Notes: generated by a model not told the origin, from the sequence alone. Positions 7,955-18,985 are shown, counted from the first letter of the stretch. The stretch is 64,000 nucleotides of DNA from DATFQE01 sp963733845 (GCA_963733845.1 CAVTEM010000007.1:806001-870000); one strand, 5' to 3'. Numbers and translations are program-made.

Positions 7955-9031
7955 GTGCGCAGGGGAGCGATCGTCCGCCTCGTCGTCCTCGGGATCGTGC
8001 TCGGGCTGGGCGCGACGGCCGTGGCCATCTTCATCCCCTGGCTGCCCGAAGCGTCGTCGACCCAGGCGGAGGAGATCGACTTCGTCTTCTGGTTCGTGAC
8101 GGCGATCTGCATCGTCGTGTTCGCGGTCGTCGCCTCGATCGCCGTCTACTCGGTGCTCAAGTTCCGCGCACCGCCCGAGGACGACTCCGACGGCCTGCCC
8201 ATCCACGGGCACACGGGCATAGAGATCGTCTGGACGGTTGTGCCGTTTCTCCTCGTCACCGCGATCGGGATCGTCAGCACGGTGGCTCTGCACCGCACGG
8301 AGGACATCCCCGAGGACTCGATGGTCATCAACGTCGTCGGCCGTCAGTTCGCCTGGCAGTTCCTCTACCCGCCGGGCAACGCGCCCGACCCCGATGAGAA
8401 CGAGCTCGAGTGCGACGCCGAGGGTGTCTCCCAACGCTGCCTCAGCTCGGGCCAGCTTCACCTGCCAGTCGACGTTCCGGTGGCGTTGCGCTTGCGTGCC
8501 GCGGACGTGATCCACTCGTTCTGGGTGCCGGAGTTCCGCCAGAAGCAAGACCTGCTTCCGGGTCAGGTGAGGACGATCGCGATCACGCCGACGAAGGTCG
8601 GGGAGTACGAGGTGCTCTGCACCGAGCTCTGTGGCCTGGGCCACTCCGTCATGCGCGCCGGCGTGATCGTGACCACGCAGGCCGAGTTCGACGACTGGAA
8701 GCGGGAGGCGGGGCAGCAGACCGGCGGCGGCGGGGGCGCGGGCGCCGCCGTGTTCGCGCAGAACGGCTGCGGCAGCTGCCACGCGCTGGAGGAGGCGAGT
8801 GCCACCGGGACGACCGGACCGAGCCTCGAGGAGCTGCCCGAGGAGGCGGAGCGTGCGGGCAAGCCGCTCGAGGACTTCATCCGCGAGTCGATCGTCGAGC
8901 CCGATGCCTACGTCGAGGACGGGTACCCGGCGGGAGTGATGCCGAAGACGTACGCGAGCTTGCCGGAGGAGCAGATCGACGCGCTCGTGCAATATCTCGT
9001 GCGGTCGAGCGAGGGAGGTGGGAGCCGGTGA
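7955..9031 (+). CDS. coxB: Cytochrome c oxidase subunit II with fused cytochrome c domain (caa3 type)
   Basis: A 358-residue subunit II. After the GTG start there are two membrane helices (LVVLGIVLGLGATAVAIFI and FWFVTAICIVVFAVVASIAV). The periplasmic cupredoxin domain carries the CuA site Cys222, Cys226, His230 and Met233 (CTELCGLGHSVM), plus the earlier ligand in VIHSFWVPEF. A C-terminal cytochrome c domain follows, with haem motif Cys272-Gly-Ser-Cys275-His276 and a likely Met ligand in GVMPKTY. This fusion defines caa3 oxidases and lets a soluble or lipoprotein cytochrome donate electrons directly. The longer open frame upstream lacks homology to the family, so the GTG next to the first helix was chosen. 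Confidence 0.93.
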   Translation: MRRGAIVRLVVLGIVLGLGATAVAIFIPWLPEASSTQAEEIDFVFWFVTAICIVVFAVVASIAVYSVLKFRAPPEDDSDGLPIHGHTGIEIVWTVVPFLLVTAIGIVSTVALHRTEDIPEDSMVINVVGRQFAWQFLYPPGNAPDPDENELECDAEGVSQRCLSSGQLHLPVDVPVALRLRAADVIHSFWVPEFRQKQDLLPGQVRTIAITPTKVGEYEVLCTELCGLGHSVMRAGVIVTTQAEFDDWKREAGQQTGGGGGAGAAVFAQNGCGSCHALEEASATGTTGPSLEELPEEAERAGKPLEDFIRESIVEPDAYVEDGYPAGVMPKTYASLPEEQIDALVQYLVRSSEGGGSR

Positions 9032-10968
9032 CGCAGGTCGAGACTCAGGACGCGACGCCTCACGCGCCGCCTGCGCCTCCGCGCACCGGCTGGCGGCGCT
9101 GGGCCTTCGGGCCCGGCTGGGTGCGCGCGATCTGGATGACGTGGCTCTTCTTCGCCATCGGTGCCGGCATCGTCGTCTTCTTCCGCTGGCTGGGCGGCTA
9201 CGACCCGACCTGGGACTGGGAGCCGGTCATCACGGTCGGCGCCCTGACCGCGGCGCCGATCGGGTTCCTGGCAGGCCTGGGCGCGTTCGACTACTGGCTC
9301 TACTACATCTCCGGCCGGCCCACGCGACCCGAGGACCACTCCGGCCACGGCGCTCGCACCTGGACCGACTACTTCCGGGTCAACACCGATCACAAGGTGA
9401 TCGGCGTCCAGTACGTGACCTCGACCATCTTCTTCTTCCTGGCCGGGGGCCTGCTGGCGATGCTCGTGCGCGCGGAGCTCGCCAGACCCGGAATGCAGGT
9501 CTCCGATACGCAGACCTACAACCAGTTCTTCTCGGTCCACGCGTCGCTGATGATCTTCCTGTTCGTGATCCCGGCCTTCGCCGGCCTCGCGAACTACGTG
9601 CTGCCGCTGATGATCGGCGCGCCGGACATGGCGTTCCCGCGCCTGAACGCCCTCTCGTTCTGGCTGCTGCCGATCGCCGGGACGATGATGCTCTCGAGCT
9701 TCCTCGTGCCCGGGTTCGGCGCCGGCTGGACGAACTACGTGCCGCTCGCCGACACGCAGCCGTTCGGCAACGTCTTCTTCTCGATGGCGGTCCAGTGGGC
9801 CGGTGCGTCTTCGATCATGACCGCGCTCAACTTCCTGGTCACGATCATCACCATGCGTGCGCCCGGAATGACCTTCTGGCGCATGCCGCTGCTGGTCTGG
9901 GCCAACTTCACGACCTCACTGCTCGTCGTGCTGGCGACGCCGTTCATCGCCGGCTCGCAGTTCTTCGTGATGTTCGACCGCGTCATGCACACGAACTTCT
10001 TCGACGTGGTGGAGGGCGGCTACCCGCTCGGGTACCAGCACATCTTCTGGTTCTACTCGCACCCGGCGGTCTACATCATGATCCTGCCCGGCTTCGGGAT
10101 CATCTCGGAGGTGATCTCGACCTTCTCCCGGAAGCCGATCTTCGGCTACCGGCTGATGGCCCTGTCGCTGGTCGCGATCCTGATCCTGGGCTTCTCGGTT
10201 TGGGCGCACCACATGTTCGTCTCGGGCATGGCCAACTGGCTACGGGTGCCGATGATGATCACGACGCTGCTGATCGCGGTACCGACCGGGATCAAGGTCT
10301 TCTCCTGGCTCGCGACCATGTGGGAGGGCAGCATCCGCGTGACGACGCCCATGCTCTGGGCGCTCGGCTTCCTGACGATGTTCGTGATCGGCGGGCTGTC
10401 CGGGATCTTCCTGGGTGCGGTCCCGATCACGATCCACACCTCGGACACCTACTTCATCGTCGCGCACATCCACTACGTGCTGCTCGGCGGCTCGCTGTTC
10501 ACGATCTTCGCCGGGATCTACTACTGGTTCCCGAAGATGACCGGCCGTATGTACAACGAGCGGCTCGGGAAGCTGCACTTCTGGGTGACGTTCATCGCGT
10601 TCAACGTCACCTTCTTCCCCATGCACATCATCGGAGTCCAGGGCGCACCGCGCCGCTACGCCGACCTCGGCGAGGCGTACGCGGACTGGAACCTCGCCAT
10701 CTCGATCGCGTCGTTCTTCCTGGGCGCGTCGTTCATCGTGTTCGTCTACAACATGGTCGTGAGCTGGTCACGGGGGCCGCGGACGACGGCGAACCCGTGG
10801 GGCGCACGCACGCTGGAGTGGCAGGTTTCCTCGCCGCCGCCGATCTTCAACTTCGACGAGATCCCGCAGGTGGTCGGGAATCCGTACGAGTACGGCGTGC
10901 CCGGCGCGCGCCACGCGGTCCTGAACGGCGACAGGACCACCGAGCCCGAGAAGGTCGGCAGCGAATGA
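9028..10968 (+). CDS. coxA: Cytochrome c oxidase subunit I, A2 type
   Basis: The 646-residue catalytic subunit that reduces oxygen to water and pumps protons. Haem and copper ligands are His171 (low-spin haem), His345 with cross-link partner Tyr349, CuB ligands His394/His395 (WAHHMF), and His480/His482 (VAHIHYV). Lys423 of the K channel is present. The D-channel Glu of the HPEVY motif is absent: residues 343-349 read YSHPAVY, the hallmark of A2-type oxidases. About 115 residues with two extra hydrophobic segments precede the usual start of the fold (NTDHKVIGVQY). GTG at 9028 overlaps the coxB stop (GTGA) and has a GGGAGGTGGGAG ribosome site. Confidence 0.95.
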   Translation: MTQVETQDATPHAPPAPPRTGWRRWAFGPGWVRAIWMTWLFFAIGAGIVVFFRWLGGYDPTWDWEPVITVGALTAAPIGFLAGLGAFDYWLYYISGRPTRPEDHSGHGARTWTDYFRVNTDHKVIGVQYVTSTIFFFLAGGLLAMLVRAELARPGMQVSDTQTYNQFFSVHASLMIFLFVIPAFAGLANYVLPLMIGAPDMAFPRLNALSFWLLPIAGTMMLSSFLVPGFGAGWTNYVPLADTQPFGNVFFSMAVQWAGASSIMTALNFLVTIITMRAPGMTFWRMPLLVWANFTTSLLVVLATPFIAGSQFFVMFDRVMHTNFFDVVEGGYPLGYQHIFWFYSHPAVYIMILPGFGIISEVISTFSRKPIFGYRLMALSLVAILILGFSVWAHHMFVSGMANWLRVPMMITTLLIAVPTGIKVFSWLATMWEGSIRVTTPMLWALGFLTMFVIGGLSGIFLGAVPITIHTSDTYFIVAHIHYVLLGGSLFTIFAGIYYWFPKMTGRMYNERLGKLHFWVTFIAFNVTFFPMHIIGVQGAPRRYADLGEAYADWNLAISIASFFLGASFIVFVYNMVVSWSRGPRTTANPWGARTLEWQVSSPPPIFNFDEIPQVVGNPYEYGVPGARHAVLNGDRTTEPEKVGSE

Positions 10969-11804
10969 GACACGTCCTCGTGGTCGCCAACGAGACGGTC
11001 GCGGGCTCGACCCTGATCGAGGCGCTGAAGGAGCGGGCAGCCGCCGAGGACACGCGCGTGACGGTGGTGGCCCCGATCAACGCACCGCGCGAGGGCTACG
11101 TCGTCTACGAGGACACGCGTCGCGCCTCGGCGGGGAGGCGGCTCGACCGGACGCTGTCGCTTCTGCGTGAGGCGGGGATCCCCGCGTCGGGCCTCGTGGT
11201 CGACGCCGACCCCGTCAACGCCACCCGCGATGCGATCGCCCAGGCGGAGCCCCCGATCGACGAGGTCGTGATCTCGACGCACCCCGCGGAACGCTCGGGG
11301 TGGTTGCAGCGGAACGTGCCCGAGCGGGTTCAGAAGGCGGCAGACCCGATTCCCGTCGAGCACGTCGTCGTCGACGTCCAGTCCGAGACCGGCCAGGCCA
11401 ACGTGCTCGTGGTGGCGAACGAGACGGTCGTCGGCGAGCAGCTCCTGGACCGCATCCGGGAGCGGGCGCAGCGCTCGCCGGCGAGCTTCCTGATCGTCTG
11501 TCCGCAGAGCGACCCCTCGGTCTCCGCCCACCCGGACGCCGAGCGCCGCCTCCGCCGGGCGCTGACGATCCTGCGCGGCGAGGGCCTCGACGTGCACGGG
11601 CAGGTCGCGCACCCGGATCCGTACAGCGCGGCGATGCACGCCGTGCGCGACGAGCGGGTGGACGAGATCCTGGTCTCGACGTTCCCCGAGGAGGCCGGCT
11701 CGAGCTGGCTCCGCCGAGACCTGGTCGGGCGGCTGCGCAAGGACGCGGGTGTGCCGGTGCAGCACGTGGAGGTGCCACACGAAGAGGTGGGCGCCGCCTC
11801 GTGA
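10965..11804 (+). CDS. Tandem two-domain stress-protein-like protein in the oxidase operon
   Basis: A 279-residue soluble protein made of two similar domains, 1-135 and 146-270. Each begins with a strand reading VLVVANETV and ends near VxISTHP/VSTFPE followed by an xxWLxR motif. The Rossmann-like strand and helix order resembles UspA domains, but the ATP-loop motif GxxGxxG is not evident. A third copy of the domain is in the gene at 12405-13058. It overlaps coxA and coxC by ATGA and GTGA, so it is made together with the oxidase. Its role is unknown; assembly, regulation or stress sensing of the oxidase are guesses. Confidence 0.75.
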   Translation: MRHVLVVANETVAGSTLIEALKERAAAEDTRVTVVAPINAPREGYVVYEDTRRASAGRRLDRTLSLLREAGIPASGLVVDADPVNATRDAIAQAEPPIDEVVISTHPAERSGWLQRNVPERVQKAADPIPVEHVVVDVQSETGQANVLVVANETVVGEQLLDRIRERAQRSPASFLIVCPQSDPSVSAHPDAERRLRRALTILRGEGLDVHGQVAHPDPYSAAMHAVRDERVDEILVSTFPEEAGSSWLRRDLVGRLRKDAGVPVQHVEVPHEEVGAAS

Positions 11805-12397
11805 GCGCGCACGCGGACGCCCACGCTGCTCATCCGCCCACAGCGCACCAGAGCTCCCGGGTGGATGCAGCCACGCTCGGGATGCTCCTGTTCATCGCGT
11901 CGGAGATCATGCTCTTCGGCTCCTTCTTCACCGCGTACTTCTTCGTGCGGGTGGTGAACGGGACGCCTTGGCCGCCCGAGGAGTTCCACCTCCCGGTCTT
12001 CGTCGCGGGCGTGAACACGGCGATCCTGGTCACCTCGAGCTTCACGATCCACTGGGCGCTCCAGGCGATCAAACGCGGAAGCAGGGCCGGGCTGCAGGCC
12101 GGTCTCGTGCTGACGGTCGCTCTCGGGCTCGTCTTCCTGCTCACCCAGATCCGCGAGTACTCACGCGTCGGCTTCGCGCCGCACGACGGGGCGTTCGGGA
12201 CGATCTTCTACGGGCTCACCGGCCTCCACGGCGCGCACGTCTTCGTGGGGCTCTGCCTGCTGACGATGGCGACCGTGCGCGCGTTCCGCGGGCACTTCAC
12301 GGCCGGCCACCACCACGGCGTGGAGATCCCCGGAATCTACTGGCACTTCGTCGACGTAATGTGGATCGTGGTCTACGCGACGATCTACGTCTTGTAG
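11801..12397 (+). CDS. coxC: Cytochrome c oxidase subunit III
   Basis: A 198-residue integral membrane subunit with five predicted helices, the short form common in bacterial caa3 oxidases. Conserved family features are LGMLLFIASEIMLFGSFF in the first helix, GLHGAHVFVGL in the middle, and WHFVDVMWIVVYATIYVL at the end. It stabilises subunit I. The GTG start overlaps the previous stop (GTGA). Confidence 0.92.
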   Translation: MSAHADAHAAHPPTAHQSSRVDAATLGMLLFIASEIMLFGSFFTAYFFVRVVNGTPWPPEEFHLPVFVAGVNTAILVTSSFTIHWALQAIKRGSRAGLQAGLVLTVALGLVFLLTQIREYSRVGFAPHDGAFGTIFYGLTGLHGAHVFVGLCLLTMATVRAFRGHFTAGHHHGVEIPGIYWHFVDVMWIVVYATIYVL

Positions 12398-12404
12398 GGC
12401 GCTG

Positions 12405-13058
12405 ATGCGCAATCCCTTCAGCAGCGAGAGCGAGGCCTATCGCTTCCTGCTGCTGACCGTCGGCTACTTCGCGGCGATCGTCCTCGCCGCGCTCGTCTTC
12501 GGACGCTGGGTCGGGTTCGGCGTCTTCGTGGCGCTGACTCTCGCCGCGGTCTACCTCGCGCTCCGGCGCGGGACGCCCGAGCCGCGCGTGCAGCAGGAGG
12601 TGATTCGCCGCGGTGCCGAGGACGAGCGCCGGATCCTCGTGATCGCCAACGAGACGGTCGCGGGCGAGGCCCTGCGCGCCGAGATCAAGCAGCGCTCGGA
12701 GGGCTTCCGCGAGGACGTGCTCGTGGTGTGCCCGGCGCTGAACGCGCCGCTGAAGCACTGGGTCTCGGACGAGGACGGCGCGCGGGCGGCCGCGCAGGAG
12801 CGGCTGAAGGTGTCGCTCTCGCGGCTCGCCGAGGCCGGGGTCGACGCGCGCGGCGAGGTCGGCGACGGCGATCCGCTGCAGGCGATCGAGGACGCCCTGC
12901 GGACGTTCGGTGCGGACGAGGTGATCATCTCGACCCATCCGGAGGGCCGCTCGCACTGGCTCGAGCGGGGCGTCGTCAATGGCGCGCGGGAGCGCTTCGC
13001 CGTACCGATCACCCACGTCGTGACGGACCTCGAGGCCGAGCGCGACGAGGTCCGGTAG
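12405..13058 (+). CDS. Two-helix membrane protein with a stress-protein-like domain
   Basis: A 217-residue protein. Residues 13-32 and 36-54 are two membrane helices, placed and sized like a small oxidase subunit IV. A soluble domain (about 76-205) starts RRILVIANETVAG and contains IISTHPEGRSHWLERG. It is homologous to both domains of the product of 10965-11804. As the last gene of the oxidase operon it may tether this domain to the complex; that is inference from position and topology. Confidence 0.7.
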   Translation: MRNPFSSESEAYRFLLLTVGYFAAIVLAALVFGRWVGFGVFVALTLAAVYLALRRGTPEPRVQQEVIRRGAEDERRILVIANETVAGEALRAEIKQRSEGFREDVLVVCPALNAPLKHWVSDEDGARAAAQERLKVSLSRLAEAGVDARGEVGDGDPLQAIEDALRTFGADEVIISTHPEGRSHWLERGVVNGARERFAVPITHVVTDLEAERDEVR

Positions 13059-13078
13059 GACGCTTCGCGGCAAGCGGC

Positions 13079-13107
13079 TTGTGGCCGCAGCCTGAGCCTC
13101 GTACGAT
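13079..13107 (+). promoter_or_regulatory. Candidate promoter for the peptide transporter operon
   Basis: TTGTGG at 13079-13084 and TACGAT at 13102-13107 are separated by 17 bases and lie about 90 bases before the first gene of the importer operon. The match to a housekeeping actinobacterial promoter is fair. No experimental support is visible. Confidence 0.4.
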
Positions 13108-13194
13108 CGCCCCCGGAGGCGTCGCCCGGTCGCCACCGTGGTGCTCGTGCTCGCCTTCGAGGCTCCAGACGTCCTCGAGCAGGAAGGAGACGAG

Positions 13195-14898
13195 ATGAGG
13201 CGAGCGACCGGAACGGTCATGGCGATAAGCCTCAGCGCGCTCGCGATCGCCGCTGCCGGCGCCGGCAGCGGCGCCGGGTCCGACACCGGAGCGGGGGTGA
13301 AGGCGACACCCGAGCAGTCGAACCACCGCGGCGGCACGCTCAAGCTGCTCGCCAGGGCCGCCGGCGGCACCATCGATCCCCACGTCAACTACACGCTGCA
13401 GTACTGGCAGCTCTACCAGGCCACCTATGACGGGCTGCTGGCGTTCAGGAAGGCCGGCGGCGACGCCGCGTTCCAGGTCGTGCCCGACCTCGCCCAGAAC
13501 GTGCCCACACCGACCAACGGCGGCAAGCGATGGGTCTTCCGGCTGCGGAAGGGGATCAAGTTCTCGAACGGCAAGACTGTTACGCCGAACGACGTCGCCG
13601 CGTCGTTCAGGCGGATCTTCAAGGTGAAGAGTCCGACCTCCGGCACCTTCTACGCCGGCATCGTGGGCGCTGCGGCCTGTCTCAAGAAGCCCGCGACCTG
13701 CACGCTGAAGGGCGGCGTGGCCGCCAACAACAGCGCAGGCACCGTGACGATCAACCTGGTGGCGCCGGACGCGGAGTTCAAGTACCGCCTCGCGGTACCC
13801 CACGCGGCGGTCCTGCCGGCGAACGCACCGAGCAAGGACTCGGGCACCCGGCCGATTCCGGGGACGGGCGCGTACATGTTCAAGTCGTACAACCCGAACC
13901 GGCAGCTGCTGATGGTGCGCAATCCGCACTTCAAGGTCTGGTCGAAGACCGCACAGCCCGCCGGCTACCCGGACGAGATCACGTACTCCTTCGGGCTCAC
14001 CGTCGAGGCCCAGATCACCGCGATTCAGAACGGCCAAGCCGACTGGACGCTCGAGGCCCCGCCGGCCGACCGGCTTCCCGAGCTGAGCACGAAGTACGCC
14101 AGTCAGGTGCACATCTCGCCGCTGACGGCCTTCTGGTACCTGCCCATGAACACGAACCTGGCGCCGTTCAACAAGCTCAAGGCGCGTCAGGCCGTGAACT
14201 ACGCGATCGACCGCAACGCCGCGATCAAGATCTTCGGCGGCCCGCGGCTCGCCACACCCTCGTGCCAGGTCCTTCCGCCCAACTTCCCGGGGCACAAGCC
14301 CTACTGCCCGTACACGAAGAACCCGGGCACGAAGTGGAGCGCACCTGACGTCGCCAAGGCGAAGCAGCTGGTGAAGGAGTCCGGAACAGCCGGGCAGCGG
14401 GTGGCCGTGGTCGTCCCCGACGACGAGGTGAACAAGTCGATGGGCGTGTACATCCAGAGCGTGCTCAACGACATCGGCTACCGCGCGACGGTGAAGACGA
14501 TCTCCGGGAACATCTTCTTCACCTACGTGCAGAACACGAAGAACAAGGTCCAGATCAACGTGCAGCAGTGGTACCAGGACTACCCGGCTGCATCGGACTT
14601 CCTCTACATCCTCTTCGGCTGCGAGTCGTTCCATCCCGGCAGCGACTCGAGCATCAACATCGCCGGCTTCTGCGACCGCAAGATCAACGCGCGCATGAAG
14701 GCGGCGCTGGCGCTCGGCGTCAGGAACGAGGCCGCCGCGAACGTGCAGTGGACACAGATCGACCGCGCCGTCACCGACGCGTCGCCGATGGCGACGATGT
14801 TCACGCCGAAGCACGTGGACTTCGTGTCGAAGCGCGTCGGCAACTTCACGTTCAGCAAGCAGTTCTACTGGCTCGTCGACCAGTCGTGGGTGAAGTAG
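13195..14898 (+). CDS. Peptide ABC transporter substrate-binding protein (SBP family 5)
   Basis: A 567-residue exported receptor for di- or oligopeptides. It starts with a signal sequence (MRRATGTVMAISLSALAIAA) that lacks a lipobox cysteine, so retention at the membrane is unclear. The family-5 core is plain: GGTLKLLARAAGG, IDPHVNYTL, the WVFRLRKGIKFSNGKTVTPN block, and RQAVNYAIDRNA. Internal cysteines may form disulfides. ATG at 13195 follows a good AGGAAGGAG site; an earlier in-frame start adds residues unlike a signal peptide. It heads an importer operon running to 19879. Confidence 0.92.
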   Translation: MRRATGTVMAISLSALAIAAAGAGSGAGSDTGAGVKATPEQSNHRGGTLKLLARAAGGTIDPHVNYTLQYWQLYQATYDGLLAFRKAGGDAAFQVVPDLAQNVPTPTNGGKRWVFRLRKGIKFSNGKTVTPNDVAASFRRIFKVKSPTSGTFYAGIVGAAACLKKPATCTLKGGVAANNSAGTVTINLVAPDAEFKYRLAVPHAAVLPANAPSKDSGTRPIPGTGAYMFKSYNPNRQLLMVRNPHFKVWSKTAQPAGYPDEITYSFGLTVEAQITAIQNGQADWTLEAPPADRLPELSTKYASQVHISPLTAFWYLPMNTNLAPFNKLKARQAVNYAIDRNAAIKIFGGPRLATPSCQVLPPNFPGHKPYCPYTKNPGTKWSAPDVAKAKQLVKESGTAGQRVAVVVPDDEVNKSMGVYIQSVLNDIGYRATVKTISGNIFFTYVQNTKNKVQINVQQWYQDYPAASDFLYILFGCESFHPGSDSSINIAGFCDRKINARMKAALALGVRNEAAANVQWTQIDRAVTDASPMATMFTPKHVDFVSKRVGNFTFSKQFYWLVDQSWVK

Positions 14899-14950
14899 GG
14901 ATTGCGCAGGGGGCCGGGCTTCGGCCCGGCCCCCGCCTGCCTCGCGGCGC

Positions 14951-15996
14951 ATGAGCGAGGCCCTTGTCACCGGCACGCCCGGAACGGCGTCGGCGGTCGC
15001 CGTCGCAGGAAGCCCGTGGTCCCTGGCGCGGCGGCGGCTGCTGCGCAACCGCATCGCGATGGCGATGCTCAGCGTCTTCCTCGGGATCGTCTTCATGTGC
15101 CTGGCCGCACCGCTCTACGCAAACCACGTGGCGCATACGGATCCGTTCCGGTCCAACCTCGACGGGACGACGATCGTGGATGGAAAAGAGGTTCCGATCA
15201 TGCAGCAGGAGACGGAAGGTCTCGGCCTGGGCGTCACGCCGATCGGCCCGACCTGGGACCCTCGCCACTACCTGCTCGGCGCCGACAACCAGGGCCGTGA
15301 CGTGGCTGCGCGGCTCCTGTACGGCGGCCGGAACTCGCTCCTGATCGGCGCCGCCGCCGCCCTGATGACGTGCGTGATCGCGACGCTGATCGGGCTGGCC
15401 GCGGGGTTCTTCGGCGGCGCGATCGACGGCACCCTTTCGCGGCTGCTCGACATCGTTTGGGCGTTTCCCGTCTATCTCCTCGCGATCAGCCTCTCGACCG
15501 TGCTGCTAACGAGCGGCATCTCGCTCGGCCCGATCTCGATCGAAGCCGGGAGCCTCTTGCTGCCGATCGACGATCATCGGCGTCGTCTACGTGCCCTACG
15601 TGGCGCGTCCGATCCGCGGGGAGGTGCTCACGTTGCGCAACCGCGAGTTCATCGAGGCTGCCGTCGGGCTCGGGGCCTCGACGTGGCGACTCCTCTGGAG
15701 CGACGTCCTGCCGAACATCCTCACGACGGTAATCGTCTGCTTCCCGATCGATGATGGCGATCGCGATGCTGACCGAGGCCGCGCTGTCGTTCCTGTCGAT
15801 CGGCGTGCAGCCACCGGAGGCGAGCTGGGGGACGATCATCCTCGACGGCCAGGGCCTGCTCTACACCCGCCCCGCGGTCGCCATCGCCCCGGGAATCGCG
15901 ATTGCGCTGACGGTGCTGTCGCTGAACGTGCTGGGCGATGGCATTCGGGACGCGCTCGATCCCCGAGCCAAGATCCGTCGGCACCGCGTCGGCTGA
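14951..15996 (+). CDS. dppC: Dipeptide ABC transporter permease, DppC type (two frameshifts)
   Basis: An inner-membrane permease with the DppC-type N-terminus (WSLARRRLLRNRIAMAMLSV) and the permease EAA loop (REFIEAAVGLGASTWRLLWS), ending DALDPRAKIRRHRVG. The coding frame changes twice: one surplus base near 15566-15575 and another near 15747-15752. Correcting both gives a continuous protein of about 348 residues, slightly longer than usual because of a periplasmic loop after helix 1. Intact neighbours and full conservation around the breaks suggest sequence errors, not a pseudogene. Confidence 0.85.
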
Positions 15997-16969
15997 TGCT
16001 GCTCTTCCTCGGCCGGAAGCTGCTGTCGACGACGCTGGTGCTGTTCTCGATCAGCGTGCTCGTCTTCCTGATCTTCTTTGCCACCCCGGGCGTCGACCCC
16101 GCGGCTCGGATCGCGGGCAGGAATGCGGATCAAGAGACGCTCAGAGCAGGTCCGGAAGGACTTCGGGCTCGACAAGCCGTTGCCCGTCCAGTACGCGGTG
16201 ATGATGAAGAAGCTGTTCATCACGCGCGATCTGGACCTCGTTCGTCAACCGGGGCGCGAAGGTGATCCCGCAGGTCGTCGAAGCCGCACCGGTGACCCTG
16301 TCGCTCGTCCTCGGCGCGGCCGTGATCTGGGTCGTCGTCAGCATCGCGATGGGGCTCGTTGCCGCGATGTTCCGGGGAACGCCGCTCGACGCCGGGCTGA
16401 TGATCATCGGTCTGATCGGGATCTCGATGCCTGTCTTCTGGCTCGGAGAGGTCGTCAACCTGCTCTCGCAGAGCCGCCTCCACGACACCTTCCTCTTCTC
16501 CTGGGTGCCGCCGCTCGGCTACACGCCGTTGACGGAGTCGCCGGTCGGGTGGTTCAAGTCGTTGCTCCTACCCTGGCTCACGCTGTCCGTGCTGTACATC
16601 GGGATCTACGCGCGGGTGCTGCGGTCGTCGCTCGTCGAGGCGCAGGAGGAGGACTACGTTCGCACCGCCCGGGCGAAGGGCATCAGCGAGCGGCGGGTCT
16701 GGACGAAGCACACGCTCCGGACCTCGATGATCGTGTTCGTCAGCCTCTTCGGGCTCGACTTCGGCGCTCTGGTCGGCGGGGCCGCATTGCTGACCGAGGT
16801 CGTCTTCGGCCTGCAAGGCGTGGGCAAGCTCACCTTCGATGCGCTGCAGAATCTCGACCTGCCCGTGATCATGGCCACGGTCATGTACGCGTCGTTCTTC
16901 GTCGTGCTGGCCAACGCCATCGTGGACATGCTCTACGTCTCGCTCGATCCGCGGGTCCGCCGTGCCTGA
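15996..16969 (+). CDS. dppB: Dipeptide ABC transporter permease, DppB type (two frameshifts)
   Basis: The second permease of the importer. The N-terminus (MLLFLGRKLLSTTLVLFSIS) and the EAA loop (EEDYVRTARAKGISERRVW) are typical of DppB. The gene needs two one-base corrections, near 16140-16144 and near 16233-16239, both surplus bases. The joined product contains the family segment SFVNRGAKVIPQV between the breaks and the last helices. The start overlaps the dppC stop by one base (TGATG). In most systems dppB precedes dppC; here the order is reversed. Confidence 0.85.
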
Positions 16970-17989
16970 CGCGGCCCGGCTGCTCGAGGTCGACGACCTC
17001 CGAGTCAGCTTCCACACCGAGGCCGGGCTCGTCCGAGCCGTCGACGGCGTCTCGTTTTCGATCGCCGAGGGCGAGACGCTCGGCGTCGTCGGCGAGTCGG
17101 GCTCGGGCAAGACCGTCTCGATGATGGCCGTCATGCGGCTGATCCGGGACCCGAATGCCGTCGTCGAGGGGCGCGTGCTGCTCCGGGGTCGCGATCTGAT
17201 GCAGCTGGCCCCGGGCGAGATGCGGTCGGTTCGCGGCCGGGAGATCGCCATGATCTTCCAGGACCCGATGACGGCGCTGACGCCCGTCTACACGGTCGGC
17301 TGGCAGATCGCGGAGCAGCTGCGGGCGCACGAGCAGCTCACGAAGCGCGCCGCGGGCGTGCGGGCGGTCGAGCTGCTCGCCGAGGTCGGCATCCCCAATC
17401 CAGGCCGCCGGGCCGACGCCTATCCACACGAGTTCTCGGGCGGGATGCGGCAGCGCGTGATGATCGCAATGGCCCTCTCCTGCAATCCGTCCCTCCTGAT
17501 CGCCGACGAGCCGACCACCGCGCTCGATGTGACGATCCAGGCCCAGATCCTGGAGCTGATGAAGCGGCTGCAGCGCGACCACGGGTCGTCGATCCTGCTG
17601 ATCACGCACGACATGGGCGTCGTCGCCGAGCTTGCCGAGCGGATCATGGTCATGTACGCGGGCGGCATCGTGGAGGAGGGACCGCGGAGCACGCTCTTCC
17701 GCGACCCGCAGCACCCGTACACGTGGGGGCTGCTCGGATCGATCCCGCGCGTCGACCGCGGTCGGGTGCGGCGCCTGGCCGCGATCCCCGGAGCGCCGCC
17801 GTCGATGCTCGCGCTGCCGCCGGGCTGCCGCTTCGAGCCGCGCTGCGCACATCGTTTCTCCAAGTGCGCGATCCGGCCCGAGCTCACCGAGCGCGCGGGG
17901 CCCGGCCGCAAGGACGCCTGCCATCTCGACCCGGCCGTGCGGCCCGCGCTGCGACAGGCGACGCTCGGGGGAGCCGAGAGCGCCAGCGC

Positions 17990-17993
<4 letters not shown>
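16962..17993 (+). CDS. dppD: Dipeptide ABC transporter ATP-binding protein, DppD type
   Basis: A 343-residue ATPase that powers the importer. Walker A is GESGSGKT, the Q loop is IFQDPMTAL, the signature is FSGGMRQR, Walker B is LLIADEPTTALD, and the H loop is LITHDMG. The C-terminal oligopeptide-transporter extension carries four cysteines (CRFEPRC, KCAIRP, DACHLD) that bind a [4Fe-4S] cluster in related proteins. The GTG start lies 8 bases inside the dppB gene. Confidence 0.93.
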
Positions 17994-18984
<991 letters not shown>

Positions 18985-18985
18985 G

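Noticed and set aside
9018..10964. Long frame antiparallel in reading to coxA (frame +3 before 10965)
   Set aside because: It is the wrong frame over coxA; only the part after the ATG at 10965 is a gene.
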